From: UBA1181 sp963648205
GTDB taxonomy: Bacteria > Bacteroidota > Bacteroidia > Bacteroidales > Paludibacteraceae
Direction of reading: 5' to 3'
Length of the DNA stretch: 58,997 nt
Assembly: GCA_963648205.1 (NCBI GenBank)
Contig: CAVJCT010000052.1
Coordinates: 1 to 58,997 of the forward strand
The translations under genes were made by a program, and so were the position numbers. Shown here piece after piece: positions 40,996 through 48,513 of the stretch. Each line of letters starts with the position of its first letter. The first letter of the stretch is position 1. A model generated the notes under the pieces. It saw only the letters and a list, made by a program, of their open reading frames with translations, was not told the origin of the DNA and did not search any database.

Positions 40996-41875
40996 TTAGA
41001 GAGAGAGAAGAGAAGCCATATAAATTGGGAAATAACAGACCTCATCCTCTATTTCTAAATTGTTTGCACTTAAAACAATCGAACGTGAAATTTTGTCGGG
41101 AAAAAGAGAACGAGCCATATCCAAAGACGAATGTTTTTTGAATTGTTTGCCCGATTTCACCTCTAAAATGCAAATTTTTCCATTTTCAGGGAAGACAAAA
41201 TCCAGTTCATGTTTGCTTTTACGATCGTAGTAGTTGAGCGAGATGCCATGTTTTACAAGTTCCGACGCAACGAAATTTTCAGTAAGCGCACCTTCGTTCA
41301 CGTCAATATCGCCTGCCATCACCAATGCCTGTATATTACCGAGCATCATTGCACACATCAAACCAGTATCCACGAAGAAAAGTTTAAACAACCGAATGTT
41401 TTCGTATAAAGGGAATGGCAATTCAAACGCACCCACATTGAATGAGTAATAAGCCATGCCAGCATCCACCAACCACTGAGTTGGCGCACCATATTTTCGC
41501 ATTGACGCCTTTTCCTCAACCGAAGAAAGTACAAAACGCTTATCTTGTTTACTCAACTGCCCTGGAATCGCATCAAAAACCGACTTCACAAGCAATTTAT
41601 CCTTCCCTGCATATTTCGAAATATCATTGCGATAGCCATTCAAAATATCTTTCTGAATCTCAATAGTCTTCCTGAAATCCTCATTTTCAAGAAAAGTAAC
41701 AACCACTTCTGGCATTCCACCGACAATCAGAAATTGTCTATATCGGGAAAGAAGTTAACTCTCGCACAGAAGTGGTCTTTCCGACCTGCCTTGCCCCCTT
41801 TATGAGCAGTGCCTTATTGTGCTTGTTTTGCTTCCAATCACTTAACTCTTTGAAAATCTTTCGTTTAAGCCTCAT
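40996..41875 (-). pseudogene. Decayed AAA ATPase (AAA_14/DUF4143 family)
   Basis: Two separate frames give the ends of one family. From 41875, 45 codons read MRLKRKIFKELSDWKQNKHN and the Walker A stretch ALLIKGARQVGKTTSVREL, then stop at 41738. A shifted frame picks up RQFLIVGGMPEVVVTFLEN and continues to 40996 with the whole DUF4143 domain (KYGAPTQWLVDAGM, FKLFFVDTGLMCAMM, NYYDRKSKHELDFVF, ILEVKSGKQFKKHSS). The middle of the ATPase domain, including Walker B, is missing, so roughly 120-150 codons appear deleted along with a frame change. The 239-codon remnant may still be expressed from an internal ATG at 41715. The family is abundant in Bacteroidetes with poorly defined function. Confidence 0.88.
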
Positions 41876-41876
41876 C

Positions 41877-41957
41877 TTGCAACTTTTTTCCAACTTTTAC
41901 AGGGCAAATTTGCAACTTTTTTCCGGGTTTTGAAGGGGTAATTTGCAACTTTTTTCC
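41877..41957. repeat. Three direct repeats with exact 33-bp period, upstream of the decayed ATPase
   Basis: TTGCAACTTTTTTCC occurs at 41877-41891, 41910-41924 and 41943-41957, each 33 bp apart. The 18-bp segments between copies 1-2 and 2-3 are related but not identical (both contain a TTTT...GGGG-like core and end in AAT). The array abuts the ATPase start codon at 41875. On the minus strand the 33-bp unit is 11 codons and can be read as GKKLQ repeats, but no start codon serves that frame. Role unknown; possible regulator binding sites or family-linked repeat. Confidence 0.85.
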
Positions 41958-42010
41958 ATAAAATTATTTCATTTATAATAAAATGGAAGATTTCACATTA
42001 ATCAAAAGTA

Positions 42011-43270
42011 TTACAAAAGCAGAGGTCGAAAAGAATTTTCCATCATACTTTGCTCTTGTTTGGAGACATTCATACGATTGGCTCTTTCCTTCCACGTATC
42101 TATGATTGATTTCAAAAAATCAACTTGTTTTTTCGCTTCTTTATCATCTATTCCATAAAATGACGCTGTCGAAAGCACTAAATCTACACTCAAAGCGTTG
42201 TCTGCCTCATCTATATTTAATTTAAGTCCACGACCATTAGGTGAGGGTGTTAGGTCATAGACAGGGGACAATGTCCAACCTTTGGGAGTTAAAATGAAAC
42301 CATGATTACGCAAATGATCATCACAATTAGAAACAGCAACATTGAAAAGGACACGTTTCCATAGTTCGTACAAGTCTTCCTGTTGCCTAATTCCCCCAAA
42401 ACGTTGTAAAAAATCAGATAATTCCAAATAACTAATATCATCATTGGCATCATTTCCATCGACATATCCTAGTAACGTCATAGCAGAAGCGAAGTGTAGT
42501 CGATTCTGACCTACTCGGTCAAACCTCTTCGTCATAAATGTATGATATCGAGACGAAAAGATTTTTACTTCAATTTGAGGAACGCACAATCCAAAGTCAC
42601 GAGCCATTGATGTTACCAAATACTCCCAAGCTCCAACGTCAAAGTTATCATGTTTACTCGGAAACTTTGCTATCCACAAGTTACCCTTTTCATCTAACAC
42701 ATTTGCTTTCGGACGAGCTCCTCCTAAAGAAGACCCGGGACAATACAACATTTTCAACCACTGTCTATAACCTTTAGCATCTTCAGAATCTTCCTTTTCA
42801 TATTCCAAAGATGCCTGTTCCAAAGCTCTTAAAGAAGTGATTGGTGGAGTTGCCAAATTTTCATTATCGTCAAGAAATGGTCCATCAATTGAGGTTTTAA
42901 ACCTTAGTGCACCCATACGATTACCGTCGTAGACTCCAAGGAGATAATCTGATTCTTGAAGTTTCTTCACATTGTCATTCATCTCTTTTGCTCGTAATCG
43001 CTCTCGTCTTTGCATAAGAACTCTACCCCATCTATCAGGACAAGAGTCTAAGAACAAACCAAAATTATTCTTGTTTTGTACCACATATTGTTTTCCCCTA
43101 TAAGGTTGTAAATCAGCATCTAAGTAAGACAAACTCGTATTGGACAACCATTTTTCATCTGCCGAAAACGAAAAAATCTCCTTACCCCTTACTTGCGTTG
43201 CTGATAGCACACCAATCAGTAAAGGTTTCTCTACTAAATTATAAGCATCTATGTAAACAAAAATATCCAT
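42011..43270 (-). CDS. hipA: HipA-family serine/threonine kinase toxin
   Basis: A 419-residue kinase toxin of a type II toxin-antitoxin pair; E. coli HipA phosphorylates GltX and causes growth arrest. Seen: N-terminal subdomain (FGLFLDSCPDRWGRVLMQRR, about residues 70-90), Gly-rich loop SSLGGARPKANV (180-191), ATP-binding Lys202 in WIAKFPSKHD, catalytic loop NCDDHLRNHGF (315-325, Asp318 and Asn322) and metal Asp339 in SPVYDLTP. All catalytic residues are kept, so it is probably active. It follows hipB by 7 bp, antitoxin first as usual. Its own target cannot be read. Confidence 0.95.
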   Translation of the reverse strand: MDIFVYIDAYNLVEKPLLIGVLSATQVRGKEIFSFSADEKWLSNTSLSYLDADLQPYRGKQYVVQNKNNFGLFLDSCPDRWGRVLMQRRERLRAKEMNDNVKKLQESDYLLGVYDGNRMGALRFKTSIDGPFLDDNENLATPPITSLRALEQASLEYEKEDSEDAKGYRQWLKMLYCPGSSLGGARPKANVLDEKGNLWIAKFPSKHDNFDVGAWEYLVTSMARDFGLCVPQIEVKIFSSRYHTFMTKRFDRVGQNRLHFASAMTLLGYVDGNDANDDISYLELSDFLQRFGGIRQQEDLYELWKRVLFNVAVSNCDDHLRNHGFILTPKGWTLSPVYDLTPSPNGRGLKLNIDEADNALSVDLVLSTASFYGIDDKEAKKQVDFLKSIIDTWKERANRMNVSKQEQSMMENSFRPLLL

Positions 43271-43277
43271 CTATAAT

Positions 43278-43577
43278 CTAAGATTTTGCTCGTTTAGGAA
43301 TCAATATCTGAGCATCTTGCAGTTTTCGTCCTAATAGATCATCTTTGGCTATATTAAGAATATCATTGTCTAACCCAAGTGCTATTAGCGTGCGAAAATA
43401 ATTACCGAACGAGACCGTTTCATCACCCGACTCAATTTTACTGATTGTTCCTCTTGTCAGTCCTGTTCGTTCTGCCATTTCTTGAGACGTGAAATTCCGA
43501 CGAAGACGTGCCAACTTTATCTGTTGCCCCATCTCCTCCAACATTCTCCTCTGCTTTGGTAATAAGACTCGTTTCAT
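43278..43577 (-). CDS. hipB: HipB-like antitoxin, XRE-family repressor
   Basis: A 99-residue helix-turn-helix protein. The HTH is LARLRRNFTSQEMAERTGLT followed by RGTISKIESGDETVSFGNYF. It should neutralise HipA and repress the hipBA promoter. Directly upstream are two copies of a palindrome placed on either side of the -7 element, good candidate operators. It is the first gene of the pair, with hipA 7 bp downstream. Confidence 0.93.
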   Translation of the reverse strand: MKRVLLPKQRRMLEEMGQQIKLARLRRNFTSQEMAERTGLTRGTISKIESGDETVSFGNYFRTLIALGLDNDILNIAKDDLLGRKLQDAQILIPKRAKS

Positions 43578-43588
43578 CTGCTAATGTT

Positions 43589-43633
43589 CATTATAATGAG
43601 CAAATATACAACTTTTTGTTCATTATAATGTAC
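43589..43633. promoter_or_regulatory. hipBA operators: two CATTATAATG palindromes flanking the -7 element
   Basis: The perfect 10-bp palindrome CATTATAATG occurs at 43589-43598 and 43621-43630, 32 bp apart (three helical turns). Both are preceded by GTT; the upstream copy extends to GTTCATTATAATGTAC. Between them on the minus strand is TATATTTG (43608-43601), a Bacteroidetes -7 element. One operator covers the start-site region and the other the -33 region, so HipB bound to both would block transcription. Confidence 0.8.
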
Positions 43634-43677
43634 ATTAGTGCGAGTTTTCATATAGCAAAATGCTGTTCTGATCAACA

Positions 43678-43722
43678 AACATTTCGGTATTTTCGTACTT
43701 TTCCCTGAAAAACATTTCGGTA
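43678..43722. repeat. Two direct repeats with 33-bp period upstream of hipBA
   Basis: AACATTTCGGTA is found at 43678-43689 and 43711-43722, 33 bp apart, separated by an AT-rich segment containing ACTTTTCCCTGAAA. Sequence differs from the array at 41877-41957, but the period is identical and the inner part is similar in kind. Together the two sets bracket the hipBA genes. Function unknown. Confidence 0.75.
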
Positions 43723-43740
43723 AATCGAGAATTACAAAGC

Positions 43741-45135
43741 CTATTTTCCAATGCAGAACTTAGAAAAAATATTTCCTAACACCTCATCGGTTGTGATCTC
43801 GCCTGAAATCTCGCCTAAATAGTAAATGCATTCGCGAATATCTTGGCTTAAGAAATCGCCCGAAATATTGTCTTCCAAACCTTGTTGAACTCGTTGGATG
43901 GCTGCGTGGGCATTCTTCAACGCTTCGTAATGGCGCAGATTCGTTACCATCACATCCCCATCTCGCACCTCGGGTATCTGCGATGCCTCAACCAAAACAG
44001 ACTCTATCTCATCCGCGTTTTCTGCATTTTTTGCAGAGATAAAGATTTGAGTATCAGAATATTGTTTATAATATTCACTTATCTCTTTTCGTTTTTCTTC
44101 ATCAATCAAATCAATCTTGTTGAAGACAACGACCAATTTTTGGTCAGACAAGTGCTGCTTGATTTTCTCTGCCAACTCATCCAAATGTTGTATTGGCTGA
44201 GAGGCATCCACCACCCATAGAACCACCGCTGCCTTGTCCATCTCACGGTAACTGCGCTCAATTCCCATCTTCTCGACCTTGTCCGACGTTTCACGCAATC
44301 CCGCCGTATCAATAAAGCGGAACAGCAAACCCTTTATCGTTACCGTGTCTTCAATGACATCGCGCGTCGTACCATGAACATCCGAAACAATCGCTTTCTC
44401 CTCCTTCAACAACAAATTCAGCAAAGTGGATTTTCCAGCGTTCGTCTCCCCTATTATCGACACTGGAATACCATTTTTTATGGCATTTCCAACGCTAAAC
44501 GAGTTTTTCAACCGACCGATTTTCTGTTCGATTTCATTCGCCAACGCCTTCAATTCAGTTCGGTCGGCAAACTCCAACTCCTCATGATCGGCAAAGTCTA
44601 ACTCCAACTCCACCAAGGAGGTGAATGTCAACAGACGGTCGCGCAGAGATTGCAACTCTTTAGAGAAACCTCCACGCATCTGATTCATCGCCAAACGATG
44701 AGAGGCACGGTTTTGAGAAGCAATCAAATCGGCAACCGACTCCGCCTGACTCAAATCCATTCGACCATTGGCAAATGCTCGCTGAGTAAACTCACCAGCC
44801 ATCGCCATACGACAACCATGAGAAAGCAACAATTTCAATATTTCTCGTTGAATAAAAACTGAACCATGACAAGAGATTTCCACACTGTCTTCCCCTGTAA
44901 ATGAGTTGGGCGCAAGGAAAACAGTAGCCACCACCTCGTCTAATATACTGCCATCGTCATAGAGCAAACGACCAAAATGAGCGGTGTGAGACTTCGCTTC
45001 TTTCAGAGAGAAATTCTTCCTAACAGACTGAAACAGAGCGTCTACAATACCGACTGCATTAAAACCAGAAACTCTAACCACAGCAATAGCACCCAAACCA
45101 GGAGCTGTCGAAATCGCACAAATTGCTTCCTTCAT
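43741..45135 (-). CDS. mnmE: tRNA uridine-5-carboxymethylaminomethyl modification GTPase MnmE
   Basis: A 464-residue GTPase which, with MnmG, modifies wobble uridine in tRNA. N-terminal folate-binding domain (AICAISTAPGLGAIAVVRVS, LAPNSFTGEDSVEISCHGS), helical domain (ANGRMDLSQAESVADLIAS), G domain (IIGETNAGKSTLLNLLL, VHGTTRDVIEDTV, DTAGLR, NKIDLI) and the C-terminal FCIGK with the catalytic Cys. The frame opens at 45159, but MKEAICAIS at 45135 is the family start. Confidence 0.97.
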   Translation of the reverse strand: MKEAICAISTAPGLGAIAVVRVSGFNAVGIVDALFQSVRKNFSLKEAKSHTAHFGRLLYDDGSILDEVVATVFLAPNSFTGEDSVEISCHGSVFIQREILKLLLSHGCRMAMAGEFTQRAFANGRMDLSQAESVADLIASQNRASHRLAMNQMRGGFSKELQSLRDRLLTFTSLVELELDFADHEELEFADRTELKALANEIEQKIGRLKNSFSVGNAIKNGIPVSIIGETNAGKSTLLNLLLKEEKAIVSDVHGTTRDVIEDTVTIKGLLFRFIDTAGLRETSDKVEKMGIERSYREMDKAAVVLWVVDASQPIQHLDELAEKIKQHLSDQKLVVVFNKIDLIDEEKRKEISEYYKQYSDTQIFISAKNAENADEIESVLVEASQIPEVRDGDVMVTNLRHYEALKNAHAAIQRVQQGLEDNISGDFLSQDIRECIYYLGEISGEITTDEVLGNIFSKFCIGK

Positions 45136-45165
45136 CGTTTTTTTATTTTTACTCAACAATCAGTG

Positions 45166-45173
45166 CAAAAGTA
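45166..45173 (-). promoter_or_regulatory. Candidate -7 element of mnmE
   Basis: Minus-strand TACTTTTG (45173-45166), 31 bp upstream of the chosen mnmE ATG and downstream of the alternative start's reach, which supports the start at 45135. The -33 element is unclear. Confidence 0.5.
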
Positions 45174-45236
45174 GTGTTTTTCTCTCAATCTTCGTCCACT
45201 TCAACTCAAATGAAACACGAGCGAACGAGCAAACGA

Positions 45237-46136
45237 CTATTGTTTCTCTTTATCAGTTGCCACTTTCTTTTTGTTAGTAACAACAATCAACGTTACCGCA
45301 GCCAAGATCAAAACGATTCCTAAGATAATACGTTGTGTGAGGGTTTCGCCAAAGACAAAGACACCGATACAAATTGCTGTTACAGGCTCTAACGCACCGA
45401 AAATGGCTGTTTTCGTGCTACCTATATGCTTCACTGCCACTGCCATCAAGACGAGCGAGAGCAGTCCTGGAAATATCGCCAAAATCAGAATATATACCCA
45501 CGCATCCATCGTCGTCGGCCACATAAGATGGGCTTGTTTGGTGGTCAGAGAATGAAGGAAAATCACTATTGCACAGAAAAATGAGGAATAGAACGTCAGT
45601 TTAAAAGCCGAAATATTAAGATTTGCACGATTGACAATCACCAAGTAGAGAGCATACGAAAGGGCTGAAATCAACACCAAAGCGACACCCATCGCACTCA
45701 GACTCACCTCCGCTCCGTGATAGAGGACACAAACTCCCAACAACGCCACAACGATAGAAACCATCATCGGGAACGTCAATTTCTCATGGAAAAAGACTGC
45801 CATAATCACTGCCACCAGAACGGGGTAAATGAACAACAACGTCGAAGCAACGCCCGCATCCATATACAAGAAACTGCCATAATAAGTAAGGGATGACAAG
45901 CCAAACATAAAGCCTAACGCTGTAAGATAAATCAATTCCTTTCGAGATATTTTGAAAGATTCTTTCCGTATCACCACAGCAAGTGCTAAAAAGAAGGCAG
46001 CCACAGCAAAGCGAAAGAACAAAGCAGAGTCGGGATTGAACCCCATTTTATATAACGACAATGCTCCCAAAGGATTCATTCCATAGCAAACCGCAGAAAA
46101 AACGGCTGCTAAATAGCCCTTTAAGTTCGTATTCAT
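45237..46136 (-). CDS. EamA/DMT-superfamily transporter
   Basis: A 299-residue inner-membrane protein with ten predicted helices in two EamA repeats: GYLAAVFSAVCYGMNPLGAL with FRFAVAAFFLALAVVI in the first, and VALVLISALSYALYLVIVNR with GALEPVTAICIGVFVFGE in the second, the latter being the family's conserved helix 8-9 motif. These transporters export metabolites such as amino acids or drugs; substrate is not readable. The frame allows MINSRKT upstream, but MNTNLKGYL at 46136 is a better start. It has its own -7 element. Confidence 0.9.
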   Translation of the reverse strand: MNTNLKGYLAAVFSAVCYGMNPLGALSLYKMGFNPDSALFFRFAVAAFFLALAVVIRKESFKISRKELIYLTALGFMFGLSSLTYYGSFLYMDAGVASTLLFIYPVLVAVIMAVFFHEKLTFPMMVSIVVALLGVCVLYHGAEVSLSAMGVALVLISALSYALYLVIVNRANLNISAFKLTFYSSFFCAIVIFLHSLTTKQAHLMWPTTMDAWVYILILAIFPGLLSLVLMAVAVKHIGSTKTAIFGALEPVTAICIGVFVFGETLTQRIILGIVLILAAVTLIVVTNKKKVATDKEKQ

Positions 46137-46174
46137 AGTTTTCCTCGAATTTATCAACGTTCATTTACACGGTG

Positions 46175-46182
46175 CAAAGGTA
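46175..46182 (-). promoter_or_regulatory. Candidate -7 element of the EamA gene
   Basis: Minus-strand TACCTTTG (46182-46175), 38 bp upstream of the chosen start at 46136. The -33 element is not obvious. Confidence 0.45.
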
Positions 46183-46206
46183 GTGCAATAATCGTTTGGA
46201 TAGTCA

Positions 46207-48216
46207 TCAACTGAAATCAAATTCTCCAACAATGTCTGTTCCGATGGCTTCTCCTTTATATTCTGTAGTCTCTATCCTACCCACTTTCGGAGTCGTTTCA
46301 CTCTCGAACAGGTCGCTCGGCATATTGTTGAAAAAATAAAGCACATCAGACTGATCGCCACTCTGCGGACTGACATGGTGTGAATGAATATTGCGATAAA
46401 TGTGCAGTTCGTCCTTGGCACGAGTCAAAGCGACATACAAACAACGGCGTTCCTCCTCTACCGCATCAATGCCACTCTCCACCGCACGAGTTGTCGGATA
46501 AGAGGCTGGAGAGGCTTTCAGAAGATAACAAATGGAAGCCTCCAAACCTTTGGCAGAGTGGATAGTCGTCAGAATGACATTGTCCTTCTCCCCTGCCTCA
46601 CCCTGTTTGACGGTCGTTTCCAACTTGGGATCCAAAACATATTCAGAAACAAATTCCATGATGCCGCTCGTTCCGACTGCCACCTCACAAAGCACATCGA
46701 AATCTTGCTTACGCCATTCCCATTCATCCTTGTAAATCTCTTTCAGGCGAGCCTCCATCGTCTCCAAAGTTTTCGAGATGGCACGAGCAGGTTCAAACTG
46801 CAAATCCTTGATATTGTTGAGTGTGAGAGCAATCTCCTCTTGCAGTCCGCTACCTGCCAGTTTATCCAAACACTGATCCAACGTCTCCTCAACAATCACA
46901 TCATTGATGATTTTCGTTGCCGAGACCTCACCAATACCTTTCCAAAGCAACAAATAACGCATCCAAGCCAACTCATCCTTGAAATTGGCAACGATACGCA
47001 TCGGAGCAACCAAATCGCGCACATGCTTCGACTGCATCAAACTCAGTCCACCATATACAATATAAGGTATATGTTTTGAAATGCACATCGACTCGACTGT
47101 GCGCAAACCATACAAAGAACGACACAGCACCATATTGTCGGAATAGTTCGCCCCTTTCTCTGGAATGCTCCGTTTGATCTTCTCCGTCACATCATTCGCC
47201 TCATCCCATTCATCCTTGCAAGTTACGAAAACAGGTTTATGACCTGCCCCACGAACAGACATCAGATTCTTATTATATTGCAAAGATGAATTGTTCAAAA
47301 TCCAATTAGAAAGATTCAAAATATTCTGCGTAGAACGATAGTTGATGGTGAGATTCATCCGTTCAGCATCGGGAACCAACTTCGTGAAGTTGTGCATCGT
47401 CTTGAAATCTGCACCACGAAAAGCGTAGATACTCTGCGCATCATCACCCACACAAAACAGATGGCAATCCTCGTAGAAAGAACTCAAAAGTTGATATTGC
47501 AACGGATTTGTGTCTTGCATCTCATCCACCAAAATATGGTCATAACGACCAGCGATGAATTTTCGAGCCGCCTCATTCTTCTGCAAACCCTTTGCCACAA
47601 TGTTTAAAATATCATCGTAATCAATGTATTTATGCACCGTTTTGTAAGCAAGATACCGACGGATAACATCCTCATACACAGGCTTATTCAACTCGATACT
47701 CTTCAAAACGGAGGCTTCATCGGCAACAGTATTACTGTAGAGTTTCGTGCGCATAGAATCCGTCAGAGAGCAACGAGCATTCACAGCATACGAATAGATA
47801 TCCAACACATCGGCAGGTTTGATGACGTGTTTCTCCTTGTCTTTCAGACCTTTACCACACAGCAATTTGATACAACTCTCGCGATCATCCTCGTCGAGCA
47901 ATGTATAGTCATGATACATAAAGACTTTCGGATTGTTGGTGATAATGTCCATACACCACGAGTGGAATGTCTGACCACGCAAACCCTCGAGAGGCACACC
48001 GCTCATTTCGAGTTTAATACGCTCCACGATTTCACGAGCAGACTTACGTGTAAAGCTCAGAATCAGAATACGGTAGGGAGCGACACCCGACTGAATAAGA
48101 TGTTGAGCCCGAGCAATGATCGTACGCGTTTTACCCGTACCTGCTCCAGCCATCACTAAGAGGTGTTTTCCATTAAATTCCGCTGCCGCACGCTGCTGTT
48201 CGTTCAATTCTGCCAT
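46207..48216 (-). CDS. UvrD/PcrA/Rep-family ATP-dependent DNA helicase
   Basis: A 669-residue superfamily 1A 3'-5' helicase. Motifs: Q-motif LNEQQRAAAEF, Walker A MAGAGTGKTRTIIARA, Ia ILSFTRKSAREIVERI, Walker B ILVDEMQDTNPLQYQLL, III FCVGDDAQSIYAFRGAD, IV NYRSTQNIL, V TTIHSAKGLEASICYLL and VI RRCLYVALTRAKDELHIY. It is shorter than UvrD (720), mostly in the 2B domain and tail. Such enzymes unwind DNA in repair and replication restart. Function among paralogues (UvrD, Rep, PcrA) is not decidable. Divergent from the atp operon. Confidence 0.93.
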   Translation of the reverse strand: MAELNEQQRAAAEFNGKHLLVMAGAGTGKTRTIIARAQHLIQSGVAPYRILILSFTRKSAREIVERIKLEMSGVPLEGLRGQTFHSWCMDIITNNPKVFMYHDYTLLDEDDRESCIKLLCGKGLKDKEKHVIKPADVLDIYSYAVNARCSLTDSMRTKLYSNTVADEASVLKSIELNKPVYEDVIRRYLAYKTVHKYIDYDDILNIVAKGLQKNEAARKFIAGRYDHILVDEMQDTNPLQYQLLSSFYEDCHLFCVGDDAQSIYAFRGADFKTMHNFTKLVPDAERMNLTINYRSTQNILNLSNWILNNSSLQYNKNLMSVRGAGHKPVFVTCKDEWDEANDVTEKIKRSIPEKGANYSDNMVLCRSLYGLRTVESMCISKHIPYIVYGGLSLMQSKHVRDLVAPMRIVANFKDELAWMRYLLLWKGIGEVSATKIINDVIVEETLDQCLDKLAGSGLQEEIALTLNNIKDLQFEPARAISKTLETMEARLKEIYKDEWEWRKQDFDVLCEVAVGTSGIMEFVSEYVLDPKLETTVKQGEAGEKDNVILTTIHSAKGLEASICYLLKASPASYPTTRAVESGIDAVEEERRCLYVALTRAKDELHIYRNIHSHHVSPQSGDQSDVLYFFNNMPSDLFESETTPKVGRIETTEYKGEAIGTDIVGEFDFS

Positions 48217-48234
48217 GTCTGTTTATTTTATGTG

Positions 48235-48263
48235 CAAAGATAAGAAATACTTGCCAACTGCAA
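48235..48263 (-). promoter_or_regulatory. Promoter of the helicase gene
   Basis: Minus strand: TTG (48263-48261), 18-bp spacer, TATCTTTG (48242-48235), 18 bp upstream of the ATG. The leader would be very short. Confidence 0.55.
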
Positions 48264-48362
48264 TGGTAAAAAAAAGGAACGCAAAGGAACAGATTTTCAT
48301 TTACAACCATTCAGGAAGTGACAAAATGGCAAAAACTTTTTTCAAAAAAAGTCCAAAATAAA

Positions 48363-48392
48363 TTACCTCGCATAAAAAATTCACTATATTTG
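48363..48392 (+). promoter_or_regulatory. Promoter of the atp operon
   Basis: TTA at 48363-48365, 19-bp spacer and TATATTTG at 48385-48392. Transcription starting near 48399 would give a leader of about 115 bases before atpD, beginning at the structured element described separately. Confidence 0.6.
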
Positions 48393-48399
48393 CATAGAA

Positions 48400-48463
48400 G
48401 GTTGCTCACGATGGACTCTTGAGAAATGGGGAGTTCAGAAGTGACGGAAAAACACCTGCAACC
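48400..48463 (+). promoter_or_regulatory. Structured leader RNA upstream of atpD (candidate cis-regulator)
   Basis: Three nested pairings make one long imperfect hairpin: GGTTGC 48400-48405 with GCAACC 48458-48463, TCAC 48406-48409 with GTGA 48441-48444, and GGACTC 48413-48418 with GAGTTC 48431-48436. The stem begins at the expected transcript start. A tiny frame ATG-GAC-TCT-TGA lies at 48411-48422. After the hairpin comes a purine-rich stretch and the atpD ATG 50 bp later. No T-run follows, so it is not a simple terminator. I recognise no known riboswitch class. Confidence 0.5.
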
Positions 48464-48513
48464 GAGGAGAAAAACATTTGAAATTAAATATTAATACCAC
48501 AAAAATAGCTAAC

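Noticed and set aside
41877..41957. CRISPR array
   Set aside because: Only three 15-bp repeats, the between-repeat segments resemble each other, and no cas genes are near.
41877..41957. Short protein made of an 11-residue GKKLQ repeat (minus strand)
   Set aside because: The frame has a stop codon just upstream, no start codon, and ends within the ATPase start region; the 33-bp period being a multiple of three is not enough to call a gene.
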